A DNA stretch of 64,000 nt from Brachionus rotundiformis (lineage: Eukaryota > Rotifera > Eurotatoria > Ploima > Brachionidae), in assembly GCA_016802295.1 (NCBI GenBank), contig JAESIW010000135.1, positions 14,443-78,442 on the forward strand, given 5' to 3'. The translations under genes and the position numbers were made by a program. Shown here one piece after another: positions 20,977 through 34,354 of this stretch. The notes beneath the pieces were generated by a model, which saw nothing but the letters and a program-made list of their open reading frames with translations, did not search any database and had not been told where the DNA came from. Numbering within the stretch: position 1 is the stretch's first letter; every line of letters starts with the position of its first letter.

Positions 20977-21200
20977 AAACCGAGTTCGTCTGATATAAAT
21001 CCACGTGACTACTTTTTTTGGAACGAATTAATATCCAAAAAGAGGCCAAACAAATTCTCAAATAGGGAAGAATTTATTGAGGAAATTAATAGTGGTCTCT
21101 GACGGGTGAATAATGAACATATTGAAAAGTCTATTTGATGCTTTAATCAAAGAGTGAGGAGTGTTGAAAAAGCTGAAGGGGAATATTTTCACAAAAAACT
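20977..21200 (+). pseudogene. Tc1/mariner-type transposase, C-terminal relic
   Basis: A frame starting at 20977 reads SSSDINPRDYFFWNELI, matching the SPDLNPxDxxxWxxL block that carries the last catalytic Asp of Tc1/mariner transposases. A helical stretch follows, and after frame breaks RVRSVEKAEGEYF, the family's typical ending (rv..v..a.Ggh). Stops and shifts make it dead. The upstream catalytic blocks are not present. Confidence 0.6.
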
Positions 21201-21800
21201 TAAATTAAATAAAAAAATTATTCAAATTTTTCTATCTTTACTTTTTTTTATTTTGGGACAAGGCCACTATCACATATTCTATATCAAAATAAAGGATAAA
21301 CTTAAAGCTTTTAAATCAAATATTTTATTCAGTAACCTCCTCTATTTAGTAACTTTCCTTCGTTCTCTCGGAAATTTTCAACCTAATGATATTCATCACT
21401 AAAGCTTAAAAAATACTGGAAATCAACACTCAGAAAAAAAAATTATTTTATAAAGATATTTATTTAAAAGCTTAAATTCAATTATATATTTTTTTCAATG
21501 TCATGAAGTGCACCAAAATGATCAATATTTAAATTTTTAAATGACAGACAATTAAAATATGAAATTTGAATTTTTTGTTTGACACATAATTTATTTTAAT
21601 GTTGATGAGTGTCGGGTTTTTTCCCTTTTTTTAGCAAATTACAAATTAATATTTATTTTTATTTTATACAATTATACTTACTTTTCTTAATGCTAAAAAA
21701 TTGAAATAAAAAAAATTTTTTCTTATAATTTGTTTAAAAAATAAAAAATTTTCAATTTTTTTTTAAGGAAAAGAACCAAAAATAAAAGCAAAATTAAACC
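21201..21800. other. AT-rich spacer upstream of the LRR gene
   Basis: No gene. It includes the presumed promoter of the LRR gene, with no recognisable elements. Confidence 0.4.
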
Positions 21801-24800
21801 ATGCCTTCAGCAGTTTTATCGTTTCAGACTATCTTTAATGTAATTAGAAATGTAGAGAGCGGACACAAGGACAAAAGTTTGTTGCTTTATAACTCAATAG
21901 TTAATCCAATCTTTGGATTTCTTTTTGAATCTACTGGTTTCTTGAATAATTTGAGATTTTACAGCGCTGAGATATCAATCGATAAAAAATCAACTATACG
22001 CCAATATTGGTTAGATTCAAGCACAAATGAATTTTACAAACTTCTCATTGAATTGTTTCCATCTCCTTTGGGATTTCTTAGCATTTCAAAAAATGAAACT
22101 AAAAAATTTGCATCCATCGCAGCCAAATCAAAATGTGAATCATTGGAATTTTTGGCAAATATGTTCATCAAGATATTAGATACTAAACAGACATCGAATA
22201 AGACCATTACACCTGAGAAATTTAGAAACATTGAACAAATGTTTTTGACTAGTTTCACTTCATTCGGCCTTCAAAGTACCAGAATTCTTAAACTTTTAAT
22301 TATCCACTCATTTATTAATAACTTCGTTGATTCTGAACAAGATCTCGAGAAATACCTAGAATATATTCTGAGAGAAGTTGATAATGTTGATAATGAATCA
22401 TTCGAAATTTACAACTTTCCGTGTAATACAATCAAGGAAACTCTAAGATTAAATCAAGAGTTTACCAGTTTTCCATATTCTTATACGAATAGGCCACCAT
22501 CAAATATTTTTATTCCTATTTTCGACAGGTCAAAAAAAGAAGAGCGTAATCCTTTTCTTGAAAACCGTCTCTTTCCAGATTGTGCAGATGTCTTATTGTT
22601 AAATATATGCAACTGTCTACTCTTTGATCCAAACACTAGTACATATTCCACTGCCACTCTTCCAGAAGGTACAGACATAGCCAAATTCTATAGTAAGCAC
22701 ACCAGGCTTTTTGTAATATCAAAAGAGATAAGGAAAGAATGGTCTAGAGTAGTTCAAGGGTTAGATGACTTCAATAGTAAAATAAAGAAGAAACCTTATA
22801 ACATTCATCTAATTGTTTACAAGCGAGAAATGAGAAATGAGATCAAAAGTGGAATAATCAACATGATGAATGTGTTGATAAAAATATTTAAAGTGGACCA
22901 CAAGGCATTTTGGCATGGTTTCGGAGGAATTAGAGACATCGAAAGCAAATTGAACAAGCTATTTAAATTAATCACCCCAAATTTTGAGGGTAAAAGTCTA
23001 AACGAAGAAATTTATTTGGAAGACCTTTTTGAATTCGATTCAATAGACAGAAAAGACTTTGCTGGAAAATTTGATCTTATTTTTAAAATGTCCAGTGATA
23101 GAGAAATAACAGTAAATATAAGACACTACACTCATCATGCAGAAATGACATTTGTTAATAGTTTAAACAAAAATCATGGCAATAAAGATCTTTTTGCAAT
23201 CTATGAATCATTACCTAATACTTTGCCACATATATTGTTTAAAAAATATATTGAACCATCGCTGAATAAAAGTCATATGGATTCAGATTCTGACATCTTA
23301 CAAAATATTTTCTTCTCCAGAAATATGGACAACAACGCACAAAAAAAGAATATCTTGAAAAAAATTTTCAAATATCTTATTCAAGATAAATATGTGATTG
23401 AAGGTAAAACAAGATGTGAAACAGTTGAATTTCTAAAGTCAATAGTAATTAAAATTCTTAGTACTGTTGCTTTGGAAGACTCAGCAATAAGAAAAAAGTT
23501 CGGTCCATTCTTGGTCTACGAGGATAGTCTAACTGAGCAAGAAATTATTGAAATTTGGATCAGTTCATTCACGGTGGTGAGATCATTTCACTTTGGAAAT
23601 TTAGCCATTTACAAACTGTGGAATGCCAAGATTTTAATGATGAACATTAGAGAAATGAATATAGAATTACCAGAAATTACTGAAAATCTTGCCAAAGTCT
23701 TATTTGACACACTTGAGAGCTGTTCTGAACTTGAATCTCTTCAGTTAAAAGAAATTCCACACAAGATTAAAAAAATTATTTTCGGTCAAATTGGTAGATT
23801 GCATAAACTAAAGATTCTTGATATTTCAGAAAACAAAATAAATAGAGGTTGTGTAATTTCATTGTGTGATTCACTTGAAAATCTGCATAATCTGGATACA
23901 CTTAATCTCTCAAACATTTTCACTAGTTCATATTTTCCTGAAAAAATCAATAGCAAATCTGGTACCAAAGAGAAAATTCTTAAATCGATTTCAAACCTCA
24001 AAAACTTAAAAGTTTTCAATTTATCTCACACAATTTAGGCCTAGAAGAGAATTTAAATCTTTCTAATTTCATTAGAAATTTGAAATCATTGGAAGTATTA
24101 GACCTAGCAAATAATTCAATATCTAGAAACGAAGATGTAAAAGCAATATGCATAGCTATTGAAGAGTTGTCTCATCTGACAGGTATTAATTTGTCAGGCA
24201 ATTGCATATGTTCTGATGATACGGAGTTTGTGTCCACAGCTATAGCTAAACTTTCTAATCTTACAGTGTTTAGATACTCAAACAACAATGCTGGCACAGT
24301 AGGTGGATTACATTTATCAAAAAGCTTGCTGAATTTAAAAAATTTGATTGAAGTTGATATATCTGGCAACTCCTTAATGGATAATGGCGCTCAAGCAGTG
24401 GTTCAATCGCTTCATAGTTCTTATAAGCTTCAAAAGCTAAATCTTTTAAACAATATTTTAAAAGCTAATGGTGCTAGAAAAATTTCATCGCATCTTGGGA
24501 AATTTCTAAATCTTGAAGAATTGAATTTAGCTGGTAACGATATTACTGACAAGGGACTTGTTGAAATTTTGGCCCAAATAAAACATCTTAAGAATTTAAA
24601 GGCTGTTGATTTATCATTAAATTCACTTCAGAATGAAGGTGCCATAGCTATGTCAGAACTTATTGAAAAATTTCCCAAGCTGAATGTTCTAAAACTTTCA
24701 AAAAATCAAATCGGTACTAAAGGTGCTAGTATTCTTTTCAAATCACTTAAAATTTTGAATCAACTCCGGGTCATTGATATGGCAAATAATCAAATCGATT

Positions 24801-25006
24801 CTGAAATAATCAACAGCGTTATTGATATCCTCGAAAGTATTAAAAGCCTTAATGTGCTATATTTGTCAAGAAATAATATAGAGGAGAAACAGAAAGAGTC
24901 TATCTTGAACAAAATTATTGAACTGCCAAACACAGTTGAAAATGATATTATGGCAAATGAAAATGACAAGTTTGATTCTAGTGACGATTCAATTTTATTT
25001 ATGTAA
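21801..25006 (+). CDS. Large leucine-rich-repeat protein, one frameshift, no introns
   Basis: Frame 1 (21801-24038, 745 codons) and frame 2 (open well before its first ATG at 24080, to 25006) form one protein of about 1,060 residues. A one-base shift at about 24030-24036 falls inside an LRR, with LSHT in one frame and the expected NLGLEENL continuing in the other. Residues 1 to about 600 are mainly helical with no P-loop seen. Residues 258-277 read FPDCADVLLLNICNCLLFDP, a block that reminds me of large microsporidian gene families (unverified). From about residue 600 there are about 12 RNase-inhibitor-type LRRs with LxxLDLSxNxI cores. The C-terminus is acidic, and an AATAAA follows. A recognition or scaffold role is likely. 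Whether the frameshift is real is open. Confidence 0.65.
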
Positions 25007-28000
25007 TTTTTTTCAAATTCCTAATAAAAAATTTTTCCCAATACAATAATCCTTTTTTGTTTATTAAACTTAAAAAAATTAATTTAGATAAATTTAAACA
25101 AAATTTTTATTTTTCAATAAAAAGTAATAATAATTAAAAAATTAATATTAAATTAAGCTAATGAGATAAATTAAATTTTATTTCATTAAAGAGCAATTAA
25201 AATAATTAAAACTACATATTTAACAACAATGGTTGTGAAGTCCCGTTCAATTTGATCGTTTTAATTCTGAAAAACTTGAATAACAATCAAAATCTCAATT
25301 TAATAATGTTTATTACCAAGTAAAATTTTGTTTCAAACTTGTAATTTTAAGATTCAGATTGATTAAAAATAAAAATATTAAAAAATTGACTTTTATATTA
25401 AAATGCAAAATTGAAAGTTGTTCATTCAAAAAATCAGTTATTCTTACTATAGAAAAATATTTCTCAATTTAATCTGAAAGAAAATTAACACGACACAGAC
25501 CTTCAAATAGATAATAAATAATATTAAATATGCTAGGTAAAATATTGACCCATCCTAATCAAATAAAATTAATAGAAAGATAAAAGTTAAATAACAGGCT
25601 AGTGCCCTTGTCATGAATACCGATTAACACTTAATTCATTTATTCACTTGTTTTCATTAATTAATGTTTAATAATTTTGTTTTGAAATTTCATCCGTGAA
25701 AAGTCGATCCTCTTATCTTGTATATTTCAATAAATCATAAATACCAATAGTTTTTAGTTCAGCTTAACTCAAGCTTTATTAGAGCTATTAGAAACAAATG
25801 TTTCATGTGGGAGATATTTATTAACCAATTCATGGCTTACCTTTGTCTGGTTTGCCAGAATTGAGAGTTTTCATTTTGACTAATGATTATATTGAAATTT
25901 TTGAGCAGTATATATTTTAAAATAGAAAGTTAATTTTCGAACAAAATCAATAAATTTTGACATATTATTTGAAATATTGCAAAAATAATAAATTTCATAT
26001 ACAAAAATTAAAAATATAATTTATTATAAAAAAATCGTTGTAGCTTGACTTTCAAAAATTTAAACAGTAAAATGAAAATTATTCTTTATAATAAGTTGGC
26101 ATTTAAATCATTGAATTTTATAAAGCAAATAGCATTTAGTTTTTTTTTCTAAATAAATTTAGATATTTAGATACTTGGCGTAAAGTCTAAATGCCGTACC
26201 TAAAAGCCATCATAATACTTAAAAGTCTTTTAATAACTGGATATTTTGAAATTAAAAGTTCAGATATTAGATAGTTTTTAAAAAAAGTATTAAATTAGTG
26301 TGTTATTATTTTGAAGTAATTTTATATAAATAGGGAGAGAAATTCGCTAACCAAGTTAACATTAGAATACAATGCTCTTTTTTTTTATTCTATTTCATTT
26401 TCTTAAGGATGCAGTAAGAGTTATTGCCAATGAAGTAAATCTCAATTTTTGACTAAGCCTAATCTAATTTTTATTAAGTTATTAATTTTATATTTTTCCT
26501 ATTCCAAATAAATAAATCAACTGGATTCAAGTTAGAAAATTACATTAGTTCCATTTAATTTATCATGTAAAAAAATAAAAGACACAAAATTTAAAAAAGA
26601 ATTACTCAAATGACTTAGTTCAATTGAAGATTATCAATTTTCTAAATATAATATGTAAAATAATGGCTTCAGGTAAATGTATTCCATTCCATGTAGTATT
26701 AATGTTTAATTAATAATAATTTATAAGTTTATAAAATAAAAAGCGTTGCCCACACAAACAACTTTTTTGCTTTTTTGTTGTTAGAATTTTTTTATTGAGA
26801 AATAATTAGGCAATATTTTTAATAAGGTTAGATTATTGGATGTGGCATATAAAAAAAAGCAAAAAACCATATTAAAATAAATGTAAATATGAATATTTTT
26901 CAAAATTAATTATTACAATCAAACTCCGCCTCGAATGCTTGTTTAAGTTAATTACAGGGAGGAATATTTCTTTATTTTAGCTTATTATTAAGAATCGAAA
27001 AAAAAAAAGAATTTTTTTCTTTCTCAAATCTTAATAAATTCATTTTTAAAGCTCACACATACAGACACACACACAATCGATAATTTTTAATTCATTGAGG
27101 TATAAAATTTTTTTATTAGCTTTTGATAAAAAGAATAAAATTTCTATTTCAGCTTATGTCGATAACAATATTTATTATCATTTTATTTTTATTGCCCAGA
27201 AAATAAATTTTATTTGTTTGATTAGTGAGATATTAATTAAACAAAAATAGCGTCAATAATGAAATTTTTTTTATTAAAGATTAGTTTGTTTTTTAAATTA
27301 TTTGATAAAAAAATCAAAGATATTATTTTCAAAAATTTTTTTTTCTAATATAAAACGACTTTGTTTAAAATTAAATTTTAGTCTAAAAATTGATATATAA
27401 TTGTGTAATAAACATATAATCTCATACTGCTGGCGTCACATATCGATTGATTTACAAAAAAATGTAAATATCGATTTTTTCAAATGCAGAAAAATAATTG
27501 AATTCTTCAAAACAGCAATGTATGAGCTAAAGCTATTATTTAGCACAGCAAAATAAAAATACACAATAAAAATCATTTTACTTAAGCTTTTTTTTTTTCA
27601 TTTTTATTTTATTATTATTCAGGCTCGAATTTTTTTCTTACATCTGCTTCAGATTAAAGCATTAATAAAAGAAATGAGAGGCAGAGCACTCACAACACTC
27701 AAGTTGAAAAAACGCTAACTTTTACTGAATTTTTCTTAAAGCACATCAAAACTAATAAAAAAAAGACTAAGTATTAAGCTGTGTACAGAACCGCAAGCAA
27801 CACAAATTTTGTTGTTTTTTATTTTTTTATTTTTTGGTCCGATATAAGCTGTATGTTTTTGATCAGAATAAAGTGCTTAGTTTAAAAAAATTTAATTAAT
27901 AAGCCTTTGGTTTCTAGATGGTTTTGTAATAAGCACGCATCTGGTTACTTGCTGGTTTCTCGCATCTATTATTTTTATAAGAAAAATTTCTAAATAAAAG

Positions 28001-28192
28001 CTAGGAAAAAAATTTAAATAAGCTATATTTTTGTTTTTTTTTTCTCTTTCTTTTAATAAACTTTTTTTTATTTCTATAATAATAGCTTCTGATATTTGGA
28101 GAAAAGAAAAAAAAAGGGAGAGAAAACAATTAATTTTTATTTATAGATTTAAATAGTTAAATTTATGCTAAACAAAGACTTTCGGTCAAATA
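25007..28192. other. 3.2 kb AT-rich intergenic
   Basis: No coding sequence was recognised. A short CA-rich repeat lies at 27053-27076. The 3' end presumably holds the promoter and 5' UTR of the SLC6 gene; no conserved block can be named. Confidence 0.5.
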
Positions 28193-30937
28193 ATGAGTTC
28201 AAAAGAAGAATATTCTCTCGATAACCAAATTTACAATGATAATTTGGTTTACAAATCGGATGACGATTTAAAAACGAAGCTAAATGCTTCTAATGAGAAT
28301 AGCATTAAAAATGCTAACTCTAAAACTAATTATCCCTATCCAATTAAGACACGTTATGACGTTAAGTCATCGGTATCGAAATCCTTACATAATTCTAAGG
28401 TTTCTGAGTCATCGACTGTATATGTAAAACCAAATTCAAATCGTCAGTTGAAAAAATTTAAAAATTTTTTTGTAAATAAAGTATTTACAGATACTTCTTA
28501 TGCTGATGGTGAATACGAAAGAGCAAGTGATGCGGAATCTGGTAGCGAAAATCCGGAACGCGATCAATGGGGCGGACGCTTTGAGTTCATACTCTCATGC
28601 ATTGGATACGCTGTTGGCTTAGGAACCATTTGGCGATTGTAAATTTCAATTTTCTAATTAAACCTACCAAATTAGTATACATTAAACTAATTAATTTTTT
28701 TTTTACCTAAAGTCCGTATCTTTGCTACAAAAATGGTGGAGGGGCATTTTTAATTCCTTATCTTATATTTTTAATCTTAGTCGGTATTCCTTTGTTTTAT
28801 TTGGAATTCAATGTAGGACAGTATACAAGTCAAGGTCCTTTTATGTGCTGGAAAATGGCGCCGATTTTTAAGGGCCTAGGAATATCAATGAACACTTCTA
28901 GCTTTTATTTTTGTATTTATTATAATATTATAATAGCATATGCTCTCTACTATTTGGTCTTATCATTCCAGTCTCCTCTTCCTTGGTCAAAATGCGATCC
29001 ATCATGGGCGAGTCAAAGTAAATATCATCTTTTTACAATTGATGATAATTATCTCTTGTTGAAAATTAATAAAATTTATCTCTTTCTAGATTGTACTGAC
29101 TTTGGAGATTTAGTTAAATGTGACCAAGCCGATTTTTTCAAAGATCCTAATGGCATGTGCTATAACTACACTAATCCAGTTAAAACACCAATTGGATGGT
29201 GGTCTTTGGAAAAGCGATCACAAACCACAAAGCCTATTTTGCCTTCGCAGGACTATTACTAGTAATATTAAAATATAAGAAAAATTTCAATCAAGTTTTA
29301 TTTAAAATTAATCAAATTTTAGTAATTATATTCTTAATAGAACACCTGGTCTAGAAAATTCTGGAGAACTAGTGTGGAAGCTAGTTTTGGCTTTGGGTAT
29401 TGCATGGATAATTGTATTTTTTTGCATCTTTAAAGGCATAAAATCAAGTGGAAAAGTTGTTTATTTTACCAGTTTATTTCCATTTGTTGTGCTAATAATT
29501 TTAGGAATAAATGGCTTCACCCTCAAGGGTTCCGAAATTGGAATGCTCTATTTTTTTAAGCCAGATTTTCTCAAATTGACAGAAGCCAATGTTTGGTTTG
29601 ATGCAGCAGTTCAAGTTTTTTTTAGCATGGGCACATGCTCCGGTGGTCTTATAACTCTGTCGAGTTATAACAAATTTAATGAGCCTACTCTGCGAAATAC
29701 TTTTATAATTACTTTAACAAGCAGTATTACTGCTATATTTTCCGGTTTTGTTGTTTTTTCATATATTGGCTATTTGGCACATGTAACCAATCAGGATTTG
29801 AAAGATGTTGTATCATCTGGATCAGGATTATCATTCATAGTGTTTCCATTCGCTGCCACTAGTATTCCCGGTGCACCGTTTTGGTCGGTTATATTCTTTA
29901 TTATGATGTTAACTCTTGGTTTAGATTCGCAGGTAATCTATTTATTTTATTTGTTTTTTCAATTTATTAATTCAATTTTGTATTAATTGTTCAATTTTTA
30001 ATTAAGTTTGCTACTTTGGAAATTGTAATTACATCAATATTGGACGGTGTTCCAAAAGCCAGAAAACACAAAAAGCTCTTAATATTTAGCATTTGTGTGG
30101 TAATGTTTTTCCTGGGATTGACTTTTACAACCCGAGTAATTTTTTGGATATTTTTATTTTTTTAAGTTATAAACAAAAACAAAATAATAAAAAAAAATTT
30201 TATCTTTATAAAGTTTGTTATTATCTGTAAATAGCTTGTGTAAAGTAAGAAAATTGGCATAAGTTAGAAAATTAATTAAATAAAATTTGTTTTATGCATT
30301 GTTTTAAATTTTTTCAATTTTAAGGGTGGATCATATTGGGTGGAAATTTTAGATAAATTCTCATCTGGATGGGCTGTGCTATTAGTTGGCGCAATGGAAT
30401 GCGTATGCATCGGCTGGGTTTATGGATATAATAAATTTAGAAAAGACATTGCTCTCATGATAGGTGAAAAGTACGCCAATTGCTTTTTGTCCTGGTACTG
30501 GGCTACTTGCTGGAAATTTATCTGTCCATTTTTACTATTTGGACTGGCTATATTTTCAATCATAAGATATAAACCTTTACAAGTAGATGACTATGTTTAT
30601 CCAGAATGGGCCAATTTAATCGGACATATGATGACAATTTCAATTCTTTCGGGAACTGTTGGCTGGGCTATTTACATGATAGTGGATGCTTTATTTATTA
30701 ACAAACGTAGCTTAAAGACCCTTTTTACACCAGAAGAAGAATGGGGACCTCTACTAAAAGAGAATAGACGCAAGGCAGTGCATTTGGAGAATATGAAAAA
30801 TCTAGAAAGATCGAAAAGCGTAGGTTTTTTTTAATTCTAATATTTTTTTAATAAGCTTAAAGAATTCAATTAATTTATTAAAAAATTATGCTTTTTTTTT
30901 TATTTAGAGTGGTGCAACGCTTCAGGTCACGTTTTAG
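28193..30937 (+). CDS. SLC6 Na+/Cl- neurotransmitter transporter, glycine-transporter-like, 7 exons
   Basis: Exons 28193-28638, 28713-29017, 29090-29261, 29323-29932, 30007-30135, 30325-30819 and 30908-30937 give 728 residues, all phases agreeing. A hydrophilic N-terminus of about 130 residues is followed by TM1 (SCIGYAVGLGTIWRFPY), TM2 (GIPLFYLEFNVGQYTSQGP), an extracellular loop with two Cys and a glycosylation site (NRT), TM6 (SMGTCSGGLITLSSYNKF), TM8 (LTLGLDSQFATLE) and later TMs. The residue order resembles GlyT/proline-type members. The TM1 Asn of the near-universal GLGNVWRF motif, a Na+ ligand in the structurally known family member, is Thr here. The substrate is therefore uncertain. 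The protein ends QVTF. It acts at the plasma membrane, probably of neurons or glia. Confidence 0.9.
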
Positions 30938-31601
30938 AATGTTTATGTTCCTAATTATAAAAAAATACTAAATTTTTAATCGAACAAAAATATGCCGTTG
31001 TGATACAAATTTTTGTTTGGTATAAATAAATGCGAATTTTTTTTTTTTGATTCTTAAAAACTTTTATTTTACTAAATTAATTTTAATTTCTATTTAAATA
31101 TCAATATAGTTTTCAAATAAAACAAATTAAAAAAAAATGTATTCTCTTTATTGATATATAATAACCCCCCTCTCCCCCCATCACTCAGAAAAAAAAATTA
31201 AACTCTTAGCAAAAAATTAACCTTGATAAAATAATATTAAAAATTATTCTAATTAGATTATAGTCATAATACAAAATCGATAATTTCGAAATTAAAAAAC
31301 GAAAAAAAGCTAAAAAAATGTAATGTTAGTTTTGGTGTGTGTGAATTTTTTGTCTTGGATTAAATTGACTTTAACAAATCAACACGAAAGTTCAAGGTCA
31401 TTAGACGAAATAATTTGAAAACATAAATCGACAAAAACTGGAAACGTTCACAAATTATTACTTCAAAATAATAATCTTAACAGACATATTTGTATTATGA
31501 TTAAATTTTATTAACTAACATAGGGCAAATATTTCATTTACATACCACAACAATCAAACAATATCGTTCGTTGCCAAACGTAGCTAGCTCTGGATACAGC
31601 A
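30938..31601. other. Intergenic
   Basis: No gene. It holds a C-rich run (about 31166-31179) that stands out in AT-rich DNA, and the presumed promoter of the CENP-C gene. Confidence 0.5.
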
Positions 31602-34354
31602 ATGAGTAGTAAAAGTCATCCATCAGTGTCTTGTTCATCAAATGAACAGATGACCAATGAATCAGAACGAAATTTGATGGATTTAATAAGCGATTGGAAA
31701 AGCAAATCTCGCATGGACTCCCAATATGACCGAATTAAAAAGTTCCTCTTTTCGTTTAATCAAAAACCAACTGACTTTAAGCCATCTGACTTTTTCCCGC
31801 CGATTCCGGACTCAGAAATTGCGTCCGACAGCGAGGAGAAAACTATAGACAAATGCGATCAGAAAAGGAAAAGTCTTTCCAAGCGTAAATTGGACTATGA
31901 AAATTTGGTCGATGATCCCATTTCCAAGCAACAATCACACGAAGAACTGCTCAACGCTTCATCGCTGAACGAAAACGAAAAACAAAGACGTCAACCGGTC
32001 ACAAACGATTTCAACGATTTAAATCAATTGTCACCCATAAACTCACCAACTCAAACAAATCGTAATTTGCTCAAGTTAAATCGAGCATCGTTATTAAAAC
32101 AATTAGACAACGAAAATGGCAATTCATCTCACAAGAAAAAATCAATTAGCCCGTCATGTGCCAACATTTCCTCAGTCAAAAGTCCAGCTCGTTTGTTTCC
32201 CAGTGAGAACGAATCGATCCGCAAGCCAACTTTGTCATTCAAAGAAACGACCACATCCGAGAACAAGTCTGGTCAAAAAATCGAATCGGACAAAGAAAAT
32301 GACATCGAGAACAACAATCAACAAACAGCTGCATCGGCATCGTTAAACGAAGACATGAACATATTCAATCCACCAACTCGGCCACCAGTTCTAAACGTTT
32401 CATCAAACCAGCCAGCAGTTACTCGGTCATCCATTACAGTAACTAAACGCAGATCGGCCGAGCCGGTCAGAGACATTTTGGTCGATTTGTCCAACAATGT
32501 ACCAGCAAAGCCAAAGTCAAAGCTAGCCAAGCAAAAAGCCATTAGTAAAGTAAACGAGTCAATGAACGACGATCAAACCGAATTGCTCAGCTCTCAATTG
32601 AGTACTTTTATACGCAGAAAATCAACACTTTCAAACAAAACGTCCAATTCAATTGTGAACAATTCATCGTCTGCTTCAGTTCTATTCAGACCAGTTAGGA
32701 GCAAAGGTGGCAAGGACTTGAACGATTTGCCACCACCACCTTTGTTCACACGCAGCAGATCAGCAAATACTGCTAGTGAACATGAGACCACGACCAATGA
32801 AGATAAATCCGTGGCAGTCAAGGCCAAAAAATTGCGACACAAAAAATCTACCAAAAAGACATCCAAAAAACAAAAAGAACCACACAAAGAACCAAGCGAA
32901 CAGATCTGCGATGTTCCAAATGACCAAATAGATCAAAATTTAGGCAACGAGCAAGATATGGCTCAAATTGCTCAAGTTGAACCAGAGGTACATCCGGAAA
33001 AGTCTCCCGAAGCATGTGAGACCAAGATTACGTCTTTTTTTGACAAAAAAACATCGCAAAAAAAAGACAAAAAGGTCCAAAAAGCGAATATAGATTTAGA
33101 TGTGCGAGAAAAAGATGGCTCAAGAGACGAAAATGTTCGTTCTCTATCGCCCACCATCAGCAACCCAAAGCCAAGTCAAACAACGAAAAAAAATTCAAAA
33201 AATAAAAAAGAAAACTCGGAAAATAAAGCCAAAAATAGCAGACCTGGTAGACAACCGCTCAAAAACATACAAAACCAAGAGCCAACCAAAGCTAAAGCTA
33301 GCTCATCATCTCAAAAAGAAGTTGGCTATTTTACCAACAATAAAACAATCGCATACGAGCCCAAGTTGATCGATGAGTGCGAAAACGATCCATCGTTGGC
33401 GCTAAGACGGTCCAAACGAGCCAAAATAGACAAAAACTCACAGCCTATTTACGGCTACGAGGAAATAAGCGACTACAAAGGCAATAAGTGCATTGTGCGC
33501 AAAGTAATCGGAACCAAAGACAAAATAGATATAAAAATAAACAAAGAATTGATGAGAATAAATCATTACTTGGTAGAGTCGCAGCTAAATACCAAAGTGA
33601 ACAAAAAAAAACGAGAAACAAAAAATGCCGAAAAAAAAACAAGAAAAAATTCCACAAAAGAAAAAGAAAAATTAATAGCAATAGCTGATGAAGAAATAGT
33701 TGACAAAAATTTGCCAAATTATGAGGCGGTGGTCGAGCAAGCCGACATAATACAACCAGACAATCAAATTGACTTTAACCAAGTCGAACCAGACCATCGC
33801 CAGCAAGACGAAAACATTGAGCAAACTAATTCTCGAATTGGTGAGATTCGAGAATTAGACAATAAAAAAGACAACGAGTCGCTTTCGACTTCTCTAAACT
33901 CAAATGTCAACAACAGCATGGAGTTTATATTTTCGAATGAGGACGACTTGGCAAAGCCCATACATCTTTACTTCTTCAACAAAAACATAGACAAAAAAAC
34001 ATTTCAAAATTATTCAAAGGGCGTTCAGATATCTCCCATTTCGGACTTGACTGGCATTTTGCGCATAAATGGTCTATCATCGACCAAAACAAACTATCAC
34101 GACTTTGCTGTCAACTATTTTGTTCAAAATGGCACATTTTTGTTCTCGTTAAATGGCCTTTTGTCTATCCATAACGAAAAAGATGTTATCTATATACCAA
34201 AAAGTAAAGATAATTTTTTTACATATTTATATTTAAAAGTGTCTATTTAACAATTTAATTCTATTCTCCATTTTAAGATACTCCTTATAAAATAAAAAAC
34301 CTAGCCGAAAACGAGGACAACTTTGCGTACATATTCTTTCGGTTTGACAATTAG
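31602..34354 (+). CDS. CENPC: CENP-C / Mif2-like centromere protein, 2 exons
   Basis: Exons 31602-34203 and 34278-34354 encode 892 residues; splicing replaces a short read-through tail with the expected end of the C-terminal domain. Most of the protein is disordered, rich in Lys, Ser, Asn and Gln. Around residue 600 is RRSKRAKIDKNSQPIYGY, similar to the CENP-C motif (RRSxR ... P ... Y) that binds the CENP-A nucleosome. The last 110 residues look like the Mif2/CENP-C cupin dimerisation domain: YSKGVQISP, NYFVQNGTFLFSLNG, IYIPKN, YKIKNLAENE. The usual Trp after the motif Tyr is missing. Its role is the inner kinetochore platform. The assignment rests on motif plus cupin; the N-terminal part is not alignable by eye. 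Confidence 0.72.

Noticed and set aside
32116..33961. ORFs on both strands within the CENP-C coding region
   Set aside because: Shadows of a low-complexity Lys/Ser-rich gene.
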